64,000 nt of DNA from NCBI GenBank assembly GCA_947503245.1, contig CANNCV010000001.1, positions 557,501-621,500 on the forward strand, given 5' to 3'. The DNA is from an uncultured Sphingomonadaceae bacterium (GTDB taxonomy: Bacteria > Pseudomonadota > Alphaproteobacteria > Sphingomonadales > Sphingomonadaceae). The translations under genes were made by a program, and so were the position numbers. This document shows positions 57,701 to 64,000 of the stretch, in pieces. The notes below the pieces were generated by a model that saw only the letters and a list, made by a program, of their open reading frames with translations, had not been told where the DNA came from and did not search any database. Position 1 is the stretch's first letter. Every line of letters begins with the position of its first letter.

Positions 57701-57985
57701 AAGTCAGGCGATAGCCGCGGCAAGAGCGCGCATGCAAAGGGGCGTTCGGGCAATAGGTCTGGAACGGGTAAAGCCGGTGCAAATAATAGTGGCGGACAAA
57801 AGGGCAGGCGCGGCAATGCGCCGCAACGCGCTGCGCCTATGAACCCGGAATTTGAAAAATTGCGTGCGCTTTTCCCCCAAAAACCGGGGTCTGGCGGGAA
57901 TAAAGGCAAAAAGCCCAAGGCAAAATCTGACAAGAAGTCTGATGCGCCACCAATGAATAAAGGGGATGGCGGTGCGGCTGGATAG
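54704..57985 (+). CDS. SUV3-like DEAD/DExH RNA helicase
   Basis: 1093 residues from ATG at 54704 (AGG 6 bases upstream; in-frame TTG two codons earlier). Superfamily 2 helicase core at about 1-290: GPTNTGKTHLAVERL (Walker A), AFVAMDEAQLGADPERGH (DEAQ), LGSASLRP, VDYLVATDAIGMGLNLD and QIAGRAGRHQRDG (motif VI). A middle region resembles the mitochondrial SUV3 C-terminus. The last 350 residues are low complexity, Pro/Lys- then Gly/Lys/Arg-rich, suited to RNA binding. Probably RNA turnover. It overlaps the S4 gene by 20 bp. Confidence 0.9.
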   Translation: MTSHRSSFSQQKLIAVLGPTNTGKTHLAVERLCAHSSGLIGFPLRLLAREVYDRVCAIKGPKEVALITGEERIVPQGARWVLATMESMPIDGDYAFVAMDEAQLGADPERGHIFTQRILHARGREETMILGSASLRPMIEALLPEAEIVTRPRFSTLSFGGHKKLSRLPPRSAIVAFSAEEVYATAELLRRFRGGAAVVMGALSPRTRNAQVAMFQSGEVDYLVATDAIGMGLNLDVHHVAFAALRKFDGRRQRRLNIAEMSQIAGRAGRHQRDGSFGSLAALTGGRSMEFTPEEIERIENHQVPPLSHLYWRQHDLDYANLDALTASLNEKPSEDYLRSSPEALDMAVLQRLVGDSQIAADATSLTRVARLWAACSLPDFRQLGADHHARFVAQLWNYLKDGVIPHDYASRKLDEIDNAKGDVGTLSGRLAAIRNWAYIAERPDWLDGRSALGQRARDIEEKLSDALHSALAERFVDRRASILMRRMTQDSDLLSVTLDDNDVVAVDGEAIGRLEGFHFHVGSDAKLADRKMLLAAAERHIGALLAVRAKALVDDEDKAFSLSDTVLGGICWQGIVVARWQRSGKMLAPSMVLDRSLDGLDQQSRDAIAARLAAWVKAVEERDLKTLTALQTLSENPESTPSMRAVATQLIENGGVVARGPAMHELLGALSDEERQALRSAHVRIGALDLFIPSLNNQRTRKWLHHILAVWYKKTALPADPMAGLPAMLAVQADNDGKTDDDQAPDAHRQGQQERHLGYRRAGNSWLRVDMAEKLLRAAHDARQTSSKPAKAALPAPPKPTQSAMAENVEPAAITDALPSQTESSPAQQAEGKEGPQVQAKQGKVAQPEPKPKPKSKSKPKAVFALSDHLALSIGLTREDWEKLLRTGGFRRASPQDISAAGAGAETQPVIADAKTDTPKDAVSKATSAETTEQESLSKDTADKDIKSDASAEADAETVSAEDTVLWRWTGLNKQRRRKPVSGRKEGGHKVRSAKPHGKSGDSRGKSAHAKGRSGNRSGTGKAGANNSGGQKGRRGNAPQRAAPMNPEFEKLRALFPQKPGSGGNKGKKPKAKSDKKSDAPPMNKGDGGAAG

Positions 57986-58277
57986 TCTGCTTTGGCGCTT
58001 GCGATTGTCGAAGACACGGTCTCTTGCGCAGAAAACTATTGCAAAAGGGCATATCCGTATCAACCGCCAGCGTGTGACCAAGCGTCACCATATTGTGCGG
58101 ACCGGTGATGTTCTAACTATCGCAATGGGTAGCAATGTGCGGACGCTAGAATTGCTGACATTGCCAGAGCGGCGCGGGCCAGCCAGCGAATCACAAAGCC
58201 ATTATCATGTCATTGCGGAATATTCGCCCCGTACAGTGTCTGGAACATTGAAGCCGGACCGGCCCTTAATAGCTTAG
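57966..58277 (+). CDS. S4-domain RNA-binding protein (Hsp15-like)
   Basis: 103 residues from ATG at 57966, inside the end of the helicase gene (AAAGGGG directly before). S4 fold: RLDSLLWRLRLSKTRSLAQK, GHIRINRQRVTKRHHIV and GDVLTIAMG. Hsp15 relatives bind stalled 50S subunits to recycle them. The overlap with the helicase suggests a shared RNA role. Confidence 0.9.
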   Translation: MAVRLDSLLWRLRLSKTRSLAQKTIAKGHIRINRQRVTKRHHIVRTGDVLTIAMGSNVRTLELLTLPERRGPASESQSHYHVIAEYSPRTVSGTLKPDRPLIA

Positions 58278-58386
58278 CTGATGATGGATAAAGTGATAAT
58301 TTGCCAAGATAAAAGGTCTTTGGTTGACGCAAAGGGAAACAGTCAATAGCAACCATATAAGACATTCTAAGAGGAGCTACGCCAAA

Positions 58387-58725
58387 ATGACCTATGTGGT
58401 GACAGACGCATGTGTGAAGTGCAAATATATGGACTGCGTCGAGGTCTGCCCCGTCGATTGTTTTTACGAGGGCGAAAATATGCTGGTCATCAACCCCAGC
58501 GAATGCATTGATTGCGGTGTGTGCGAACCGGAATGTCCGGCGGAAGCTATTTTGCCTGATACCGAGGACGGCCTAGAAAAATGGCTGGAAGTGAACACAG
58601 AATATTCTGAAAAATGGCCGAATATCACCGTGAAAAGAGATTCGCCTGCGGATGCGGACGAGTTTAAAGGTGTTGAAGGCAAGTTTGAGAAATTCTTTTC
58701 CGCTGAACCTGGCGAGGGCGATTAA
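58387..58725 (+). CDS. fdxA: 7Fe-8S ferredoxin FdxA
   Basis: 112 residues from ATG at 58387 (GAGGAG upstream); an in-frame start at 58324 adds a tail with no family match. Two cluster motifs: [17 protein letters not shown] (3Fe-4S side, CxxC with extra spacing) and [12 protein letters not shown] (4Fe-4S). C-terminal tail ISPERA-like region [15 protein letters not shown]. Electron carrier. Its own terminator is at 58740-58770. Confidence 0.95.
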   Translation: MTYVVTDACVKCKYMDCVEVCPVDCFYEGENMLVINPSECIDCGVCEPECPAEAILPDTEDGLEKWLEVNTEYSEKWPNITVKRDSPADADEFKGVEGKFEKFFSAEPGEGD

Positions 58726-58739
58726 TCTATCGCTCTAAC

Positions 58740-58770
58740 AAGCCCTCAAGCGGCTGCTTTTGGGCTTTTC
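58740..58770 (+). terminator. Terminator after fdxA
   Basis: AAGCCC (58740-58745) / GGGCTT (58762-58767), extended inside by CAAGC/GCTTTTG, then TTC. It separates fdxA from carD. Confidence 0.75.
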
Positions 58771-58963
58771 CATCAATTAGGGTGGAAACACTGTCATTTT
58801 TCTGTTATGTAGGCTTTTGAGCGCAGAGGCATTGAGTCTTTGCGTCTTTTTACATGGTGGAACTAAATGGCGAAAATATGCCATTTGTCTATGTGGTAAT
58901 AGAATAAGTGAAAAATATTATGGCCTATTACCAATATTTCCCAGTGCGTTAGAAAGGTATTTT

Positions 58964-59497
58964 ATGTCTGCCAAGGCTTTGCCCTTTGATGTGGGCGACT
59001 ATGTCGTTTACCCAAAACATGGTGTCGGTCGTGTGATCGAATTACAGAATCAAGAAATCGCTGGAATGCAGCTCGAGCTATATGTTTTGCGCTTTGAAAA
59101 AGAGCGGATGACCCTGCGTGTCCCTACCAACAAGGTAGAAAGCATCGGCATGCGCAAATTGTCATCTGACAAAACTTTGCGCGAAGCTCTCGACGTTCTG
59201 AAGAGCAAACCAAAGGTGAAGCGCACCATGTGGTCGCGCCGTGCGCAGGAATATGAAGCGAAAATCAATTCTGGTGATCTGGTCTCGATTGCAGAAGTGA
59301 CCCGCGATTTGTTCCGCGCAGACGATCAGCCGGAACAGAGCTATTCTGAGCGGCAGATTTTTGAGGCGGCATCGAGCCGTTTGGCACGCGAGCTCGCTGC
59401 CATGGAAAAGACAGACGAGCCAACTGCTCTCACCAAAATTCTCGAAATTTTGAACGAGCATGCGCCGCTCTATTATGAGACTGCTGACGAAGCATAA
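58964..59497 (+). CDS. carD: CarD-family transcription factor
   Basis: 177 residues from ATG at 58964 (AAAGG upstream); the frame is open further up but only this start gives MSAKALPFDVGDYVVYPKHG. CarD/TRCF RNA-polymerase-interacting domain: GVGRVIELQNQEIAG, LYVLRFEKERMTLRVPTNK, then a helical DNA-binding C-terminus (KRTMWSRRAQEYEAKINSGD). Stabilises open complexes, notably at rRNA promoters. Confidence 0.95.
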   Translation: MSAKALPFDVGDYVVYPKHGVGRVIELQNQEIAGMQLELYVLRFEKERMTLRVPTNKVESIGMRKLSSDKTLREALDVLKSKPKVKRTMWSRRAQEYEAKINSGDLVSIAEVTRDLFRADDQPEQSYSERQIFEAASSRLARELAAMEKTDEPTALTKILEILNEHAPLYYETADEA

Positions 59498-59515
59498 GCT
59501 ATCATCCACATTATC

Positions 59516-59542
59516 AAAGGCCGCTTTTGAGCGGCCTTTTTT
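59516..59542 (+). terminator. Terminator after carD
   Basis: AAAGGCCGC (59516-59524) / GCGGCCTTT (59531-59539), 9-bp perfect stem, followed by TTT. Strong. Confidence 0.92.
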
Positions 59543-59637
59543 ATGTCTGCGTCCGAACATCAAAGCGCCAGAGCAACATAGTGATATTTGCCATAGTGTG
59601 GCTTGACGCAGTGGGTTTAAGCGTCAATGCTTTGCCT

Positions 59638-60456
59638 ATGAACAGAATAATGCCCCGCTTCCTTGTCTCTTTCGCGCTATTGCTCGGCATGACCGCACTT
59701 TTAACGCCCATTGATACTGCTCATGCGGCGGAGCGGCGATACAGTACGGGCAATTTTAACTCTGTCCGTATCTTTGGTGATTTTGATGTTGTTATAGAAA
59801 GTGCGCGCGGTCTTTCTGTGCGTGCGGAAGGTGACTCGTTGCTGATCAACCGCATCATCGTCCGCAGTTCGGGCAGGGTATTGACCATAAGAGAGCGCAA
59901 TGTCGGCACTGCGCCGCCCATATTTGATGATCGTATTGATAAAGGCCGCGAACGCATAAAAATCTATATAACGGCGCCGGCCCTTGCTTCGGTCAGCTAT
60001 CAGGGTGATGGCAATATCTCGGTTGCTGAACTGCAAGGTAGCAAAACCAGCATGACATTGATCGGCAATGGCACCGGCATGGTGCAGCGGGTTGATAGTG
60101 ACAATTTGGTGAGCAATATCAATGGTCGCGCTGTGCTGACTCTGCTGGGCAATGCCAAGCGCCATCGTGTCGTGTTGCGCGGCTATGGCGGTGTGGATGC
60201 GCTTGAGCTGAGCAGTGAAAATGCTGAAATTATAGCCGAAGGGCCGGTTATAGCGGAAATTGCAGTGTCGGATTCGGTTTCCGGCCTGGCCAATGATGGC
60301 GCTGATGTGCTGGTGATCGGCACAGAAGATTGCTCGGTGCGCACGCCATCACAGGATCGTGCTTACGGCTCTGGTCTCGCCGCTGCCAATGTTCGCTGCA
60401 TATTGGTTGATGACCGGCCCGAAGAAGAAACGCAGCCCGGCCAAGCTGATAAATAG
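59638..60456 (+). CDS. Exported DUF2807-like auto-transporter-adhesin-head protein
   Basis: 272 residues from ATG at 59638 (a second ATG at 59650 is possible; neither has a good site). A signal peptide (FLVSFALLLGMTALL, cleavage near AHAA) is followed by a GIN/DUF2807 beta-helix: FNSVRIFGDFDVVIESARGL, ISVAELQGSKTSMTLIGNG and repeated short strands. Function of the family is unclear. It has two conserved Cys near the end. Periplasmic or surface. Confidence 0.78.
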   Translation: MNRIMPRFLVSFALLLGMTALLTPIDTAHAAERRYSTGNFNSVRIFGDFDVVIESARGLSVRAEGDSLLINRIIVRSSGRVLTIRERNVGTAPPIFDDRIDKGRERIKIYITAPALASVSYQGDGNISVAELQGSKTSMTLIGNGTGMVQRVDSDNLVSNINGRAVLTLLGNAKRHRVVLRGYGGVDALELSSENAEIIAEGPVIAEIAVSDSVSGLANDGADVLVIGTEDCSVRTPSQDRAYGSGLAAANVRCILVDDRPEEETQPGQADK

Positions 60457-60490
60457 CGCTAGCTCCAATCGACCAAAACCGGCCGACGCG

Positions 60491-62584
60491 TTAAATTCTC
60501 TCCGTTTCTACTGAAGCATCGGATGCCCTGATAGCAGAGATAATCTGCATCAAATGCTGGACATCTTTAACTTCAAGGTCGATCTCAAACACGTGGAATG
60601 GCTCTTCGCGCTGCACCAGCCGTAAGTTGATGATATTGGCCATATGGTGCCCCAGAATTGCGGTCAGTTCCGCCAATGTGCCGGGTTTATTTTGCAGGGT
60701 GGAGCGTAAACGCGCGGTTGCCCCTATGGCGCGCGGATCCCATGATAAATCGACCCAGTCAGCATCCACACCATTGGCCAAAGTCATGCAATCAATGGCA
60801 TGAACCTCCACAGGCGAATTTTCACGGCGCAGGCCAACAATGCGATCGCCCGGAACAGGGTGGCAGCATTGGCCCAGCTCATAAGCAAGGCCAGGTGTAA
60901 GGCCGCGAATGGTCAGTGCATGGTTAGGCCGCGGCCAATCATGTGGGCGCTTATCCTCGGCTGTGCTGCCCGGTACCAATGCTTCCATCAGCGCTTCATC
61001 AGTGATTTTGTGCGCACCAATAGCATGCATCAAATCTTCTTCGGTTGGGATGTCGAGCCTTTCCATGGCTGCTGTCATTGCTTTTTTGCCGATCTTGCCG
61101 GGCAATTGTTCGCAGATCTGGTCATAGAGCATACGGCCAACCGCGCCGATTTCCTCGCGTTCCTTATGGCGGACCGAGCGGCGGATAGCGGCGCGCGCTT
61201 TGCCGGTAACAACAAAGTTGAGCGATGATGGTTGCGGTGTACTGCCCTCTGATTTCAGAATTTCAACAATATCGCCATTTTTGAGACCTGAGCGCAGCGG
61301 CGCTGTACGCCGGTTTATCCTTGCTGCAACGGCCTGATCGCCCAAATCGGTATGCACGGCATAGGCAAAGTCGAGAGCGGTTGCTCCGCGCGGCAATTGG
61401 TGCAGTACGCCCTTGGGTGTAAACGCAAAAATACGATCTTGATACATGGCCATGCGAGTATGCTCGAGCAATTCCTCAGCATCTTTGGCATTATCCAGAA
61501 TTTCGAGCAGATCGCGAATCCAGCCAGCCTGTCCATCCGGCGTCGCATCATGCTGTTTATATGCCCAATGTGCAGCTAGGCCAAATTCGCTCTGTCGGTG
61601 CATTTCCTCGCTGCGAATCTGGATTTCAACCTGCATGGATTCGCCAAAAATAATGGCGGTGTGCAAGGAGCGATACCCATTGCGCTTGGGTGTAGAAATA
61701 TAGTCTTTGAAGCGGCCCGGGATCATTTTCCAATTGCTATGGATGGCACCCAATGCACGATAGCAATCTTCGACATTGTCCGTGATGATACGAAAGGCAA
61801 TAATATCGGTCATATCCTCAAAAGTGACATGCCGTTCAGCCATTTTGCGCCAGATAGAATAAGGATGTTTTTCACGGCCACTCACTGTGGCGCGGATTTG
61901 TTTTTCGCTAATACAAAGGCCGAGCTCTTTACTGATAAGTTCAACCGGTTCAGCACCGCCTTGCTTAATCAGTTCGAGCCGTTCGACGATCGTCGCATAG
62001 CCATTGGGTTCTAGTTGCTCGAACGCCAGGAGCTGCATCTCGCGCATATATTCATACATGCCGATACGCTCTGCTAAAGGCGCATATATCTCCATGGTTT
62101 CTTTGGCTATACGCTGGCGCTTTTCGGGTTTTTTGATGTGATGCAGGGTGCGCATATTATGCAGCCTGTCGGCCAGCTTGACGAGCAGCACCCGCAGATC
62201 ATTCGACATGGCAAGCAGGAATTTGCGCAAATTCTCCGCCGCGCGCTCATCATCGGTTTGCGCTTCAATACGCGATAATTTGGTAACGCCATCGACCATT
62301 TGGGCAATTTCTTTGCCAAACAGATCCTCAATTTCCTCGACAGTGGTCAGCGTGTCTTCAACCGTGTCATGCAACAAAGCCGTGACAATGGTTTCCTGAC
62401 CAAGCCGTAAATCGGTCATTAGGCCAGCAACTTCTATCGGATGGCTGAAATAAGGGTCGCCGCTGGCGCGTTTCTGGCTGCCATGTTTCTGCACGGAAAA
62501 GACATAGGCGCGGTTGATCAGCGCCTCATCTACATCGGGGTCATAACTTCTGACCCGTTCTACAAGTTCATATTGTCGCAGCAT
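60491..62584 (-). CDS. rsh: Bifunctional (p)ppGpp synthetase/hydrolase Rsh
   Basis: 697 residues. Single long RelA/SpoT homologue. HD hydrolase domain about 1-190: SHPIEVAGLMTDLRLG, ALLHDTVEDTLTTVEE, KLADRLHNMRTLHHI. The synthetase domain about 230-340 includes KDYISTPKRNGYRSLHTAI. TGS about 385-450 (FTPKGVLHQLPRGATALDFA) and a C-terminal ACT (PGTLAELTAILGHHMANI). The only stringent-response enzyme in the window. Its start lies 36 bases after the terminator of an RNA element at 62621-62710. Confidence 0.95.
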   Translation of the reverse strand: MLRQYELVERVRSYDPDVDEALINRAYVFSVQKHGSQKRASGDPYFSHPIEVAGLMTDLRLGQETIVTALLHDTVEDTLTTVEEIEDLFGKEIAQMVDGVTKLSRIEAQTDDERAAENLRKFLLAMSNDLRVLLVKLADRLHNMRTLHHIKKPEKRQRIAKETMEIYAPLAERIGMYEYMREMQLLAFEQLEPNGYATIVERLELIKQGGAEPVELISKELGLCISEKQIRATVSGREKHPYSIWRKMAERHVTFEDMTDIIAFRIITDNVEDCYRALGAIHSNWKMIPGRFKDYISTPKRNGYRSLHTAIIFGESMQVEIQIRSEEMHRQSEFGLAAHWAYKQHDATPDGQAGWIRDLLEILDNAKDAEELLEHTRMAMYQDRIFAFTPKGVLHQLPRGATALDFAYAVHTDLGDQAVAARINRRTAPLRSGLKNGDIVEILKSEGSTPQPSSLNFVVTGKARAAIRRSVRHKEREEIGAVGRMLYDQICEQLPGKIGKKAMTAAMERLDIPTEEDLMHAIGAHKITDEALMEALVPGSTAEDKRPHDWPRPNHALTIRGLTPGLAYELGQCCHPVPGDRIVGLRRENSPVEVHAIDCMTLANGVDADWVDLSWDPRAIGATARLRSTLQNKPGTLAELTAILGHHMANIINLRLVQREEPFHVFEIDLEVKDVQHLMQIISAIRASDASVETERI

Positions 62585-62620
62585 CTATACAGATGAAGTG
62601 CTTTTGCGAAAAATTGCAAC

Positions 62621-62710
62621 AAAAAAGCCCGTATTTTCCAAAGCTGTCGTTCGGAAGAGGAAAAGAAACGACAGCAGATCATCTTTTAGATGGCTTGGAA
62701 GAATACGGGC
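62621..62710 (-). ncRNA. Structured terminator-ending RNA element upstream of rsh
   Basis: Minus-strand transcript 62710 to 62621. Outer stem GCCCGTATT (62710-62702) with AATACGGGC (62635-62627), continued by TTCCAA/TTGGAA, then six T directly after. Inside are two hairpins: CATC-TAAAA-GATG, and GCTGTCGTT (62675-62667) / AACGACAGC (62651-62643) with a 15-base CU-rich loop (TCTTTTCCTCTTCCG). So a three-way junction ending in an intrinsic terminator 36 bases before rsh. It could be an independent sRNA with an anti-SD-like loop, or a conditional leader terminator for rsh. Not matched to any RNA family I recognise. Confidence 0.6.
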
Positions 62711-62715
62711 CGAGT

Positions 62716-62810
62716 TTTGGTCTTGTGCAATGCAGTGGCGGTTTTGGCTGGGCATTATAGCCCTGGGTTAAGGGGGGCAGTGCCAAAACCGCCATCATGC
62801 TGAGACCAAA
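62716..62810 (-). ncRNA. Second long hairpin region between rsh and the CC_3452-type gene
   Basis: TTTGGTCT/AGACCAAA closing stem (62716-62723, 62803-62810), then a perfect 13-bp stem TGGCGGTTTTGGC (62736-62748) / GCCAAAACCGCCA (62782-62794), with a GGGC/GCCC hairpin at its tip (minus strand GGGCTATAATGCCC). It starts 10 bases after the stop of the upstream gene and has no U-tract. The minus-strand TATAAT in the tip could be a -10 for the downstream element, with no clear -35. Confidence 0.45.
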
Positions 62811-62820
62811 TGGCGTTTAA

Positions 62821-63153
62821 TTATGCTTTGGCGTTACAGGTGCTCATGTCTTCGGCGGCAAAAGCTTCACCACGAACGCTAAAAGTTTCCAATGCGCCCA
62901 TTTTCTTCGCCAAACGTGCACAGACATTGGATGGGCGGCTTGTTGCTTTGCGGGCGCGGCATGTATCGCCTGAACACTGCCAGACGACACCGCGGATAAT
63001 TTCGGTTTGGGCTTCTTCAACCGGTGTGCTCAACTTGGCCACATAATATGGGCCTTTGGCGGCGGCGGCAGGCGCTGATGCCAAAACTACGGTTGCGGTA
63101 AAGGCGACAGCGGCTGCAAAAAACTTCTGGGCAAAATTTGGGGATTGGGTCAT
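62821..63153 (-). CDS. Secreted CC_3452-family-like protein
   Basis: 110 residues with a signal peptide (FFAAAVAFTATVVLAS, cleavage near APAAAA). The mature part fits the small sphingomonad/caulobacter family that I recall as CC_3452: GPYYVAKLSTPVEEAQTEII, GVVWQCSGDTCRARKATSRP, SNVCARLAKKMG and a final CN. Four Cys suggest disulfides. Divergent from the HxlR gene and probably under its control. Confidence 0.75.
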   Translation of the reverse strand: MTQSPNFAQKFFAAAVAFTATVVLASAPAAAAKGPYYVAKLSTPVEEAQTEIIRGVVWQCSGDTCRARKATSRPSNVCARLAKKMGALETFSVRGEAFAAEDMSTCNAKA

Positions 63154-63220
63154 TATATATTCCTTAGTTGTAAAAATCGATGCAAGCGCTTAGGTTGCGA
63201 ATCAATACCTAATATATTCA

Positions 63221-63242
63221 GTTTTTAGTTGCAACTAAAAAC
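63221..63242. promoter_or_regulatory. 22-bp perfect palindrome, candidate HxlR operator
   Basis: GTTTTTAGTTG/CAACTAAAAAC, 39 bp before the HxlR start and 67 bp before the divergent secreted-protein start. HxlR-family dimers bind such symmetric AGTT-AACT sites; placement suits control of both genes. Confidence 0.7.
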
Positions 63243-63281
63243 TTATAATTTGTGCCATAAGAGCATGTGGAGTGGATATTT

Positions 63282-63797
63282 ATGGGAAAATTGCGTGAGC
63301 CTCTGGGCGAACTGACGGACAGTTGCGGGCTGCCTATGGCGCTTGAGGCGATGGGCGAACGTTGGTCATTTATGATCTTACGCGCCAGTTTCAACGGCCT
63401 TCATCATTTTGAGGAATTTCTTGAAGAATTGGGGATTGCCCGCAACATATTGTCCAACCGTCTGACGAAATTGGTGCAAGCAGGTATCTTAAAGCGTGCG
63501 CCATGCGTTGATGACCGGCGGCGCATTGAATATCGCCTGACCGATAAAGGGCTTGATCTTTTGCCAGCCATGATCGCTCTGCGCCAATGGGGTGAGCGCT
63601 GGGGCACAGGTATTCCGTCCAATCCAGTATTGTGTGATGAACGCGATAGATTGCCTATCGCGCAATTGGTGCTGCGGTCTCATGACGGCCGAACATTAGG
63701 ACCAAAAGACCTGTGCTGGATTGATGAGAATGACTTAGACAACAAAGAGTCTAAGCATCAACCTGCCGATATTCGTCAATTGGTTGGCGGTTCCTGA
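63282..63797 (+). CDS. HxlR-family transcriptional regulator
   Basis: 171 residues from ATG at 63282 (GGAGTGGA upstream). Winged-helix HxlR domain about 10-105: CGLPMALEAMGERWSFMILR, FEEFLEELGIARNILSNRLT, LVQAGILKRAPCVDDRRRIE and YRLTDKGLDL. The N-terminal Cys (DSCGLP) is the position used as a redox or metabolite switch in several members. The C-terminal 65 residues are an extension. Likely autoregulated through the 63221-63242 palindrome. Confidence 0.92.
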   Translation: MGKLREPLGELTDSCGLPMALEAMGERWSFMILRASFNGLHHFEEFLEELGIARNILSNRLTKLVQAGILKRAPCVDDRRRIEYRLTDKGLDLLPAMIALRQWGERWGTGIPSNPVLCDERDRLPIAQLVLRSHDGRTLGPKDLCWIDENDLDNKESKHQPADIRQLVGGS

Positions 63798-63831
63798 TCG
63801 CAATATAAGGCTTATGATTAAGCGCTAGCGT

Positions 63832-64000
63832 CTAACCTTGTTGGGATTGCGCAGAAATTTTTTCAGCACGTGGCCGCAAATGCGTCAATGCAGCGTCATG
63901 AATGCCTTTGGCGCTACAAAGCACACCGAAATGCACCGGGCGCGGCGATGTAAAAATGAGTGGCTTACCTGTCGCTTCTGTTGCCATAGCCCCTGATTCC
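63832..64000 (-). CDS. Inositol monophosphatase/CysQ-like protein, C-terminal fragment
   Basis: Runs off the right edge; only the last 55 codons and the TAG at 63832-63834 are here. The visible part reads ESGAMATEATGKPLIFTSPR then FGVLCSAKGIHDAALTHLRP. That is the end pattern of inositol-monophosphatase-fold enzymes, where an EAGG..TD..G segment precedes the last strand, and CysQ-type proteins end this way. Identification from a fragment only. Confidence 0.6.
   Translation of the reverse strand, partial: ESGAMATEATGKPLIFTSPRPVHFGVLCSAKGIHDAALTHLRPRAEKISAQSQQG

Noticed and set aside
57310-58017. 235-codon minus-strand frame
   Set aside because: Antisense to the low-complexity tail of the helicase; biased sequence leaves other frames open by chance.

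Overview
This looks like about 64 kb of chromosome from a Sphingomonadales alphaproteobacterium (Sphingopyxis/Sphingorhabdus type). The evidence is an SUV3-like helicase, S4 protein, fdxA and carD in a row, one long bifunctional Rsh, a CC_3452-type secreted protein, GANTC sites before nrdA, and GC in the mid-50s by eye. I see no rRNA, tRNA, IS element, prophage or CRISPR array. Both edges cut genes: a tubulin-like protein on the left and an inositol-monophosphatase-family protein on the right.

Layout. 1-5 kb: a minus-strand set (vWA-like membrane protein, four-helix membrane protein, tubulin/FtsZ-like protein) diverges from two plus-strand membrane proteins. Those two share an unrecognised N-terminal module of about 75 residues. 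5-17 kb: an M20 peptidase, then nearly the whole branched-chain amino acid pathway on the minus strand, transcribed ilvD-ilvC-ilvB-ilvN-small ORF-leuA-leuC-leuD-leuB. It is preceded by a readable attenuator (Ile/Val/Leu-rich leader peptide, antiterminator, terminator). A second, extremely Leu-rich small ORF overlaps the leuA start. 17-30 kb: proBA, threonine aldolase, EamA transporter, SDR epimerase, pepN-pgeF-SLC13 transporter, a DNA/RNA endonuclease and a Cys/Met PLP enzyme. 30-41 kb: an HTH/membrane pair, small hypotheticals, katG, an alpha/beta hydrolase, a membrane metallopeptidase, fumarase, and an HscC-type Hsp70 beside a membrane J-like protein with no HPD motif.

41-47 kb: nrdA and nrdB, with an FkbM methyltransferase and a glycosyltransferase between them. 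nrdA has a long leader with a tandem NrdR-box candidate. 47-54 kb: two secreted SNase-like nucleases around DsrE-like and DUF952 genes, two small membrane proteins, gamma-carbonic anhydrase, a GNAT, hemB and an M23 endopeptidase. 54-64 kb: helicase, S4 protein, fdxA, carD, a DUF2807-like secreted protein, rsh with a structured terminator-ending RNA element upstream, the CC_3452-type protein and a divergent HxlR regulator with a 22-bp perfect palindrome.

Most of the window is core metabolism. The least explained parts are the tubulin-like/vWA cluster with its shared N-terminal module, the RNA element before rsh, the two leader peptides in the BCAA operon, the split nrd operon, and the HscC/J-like pair.
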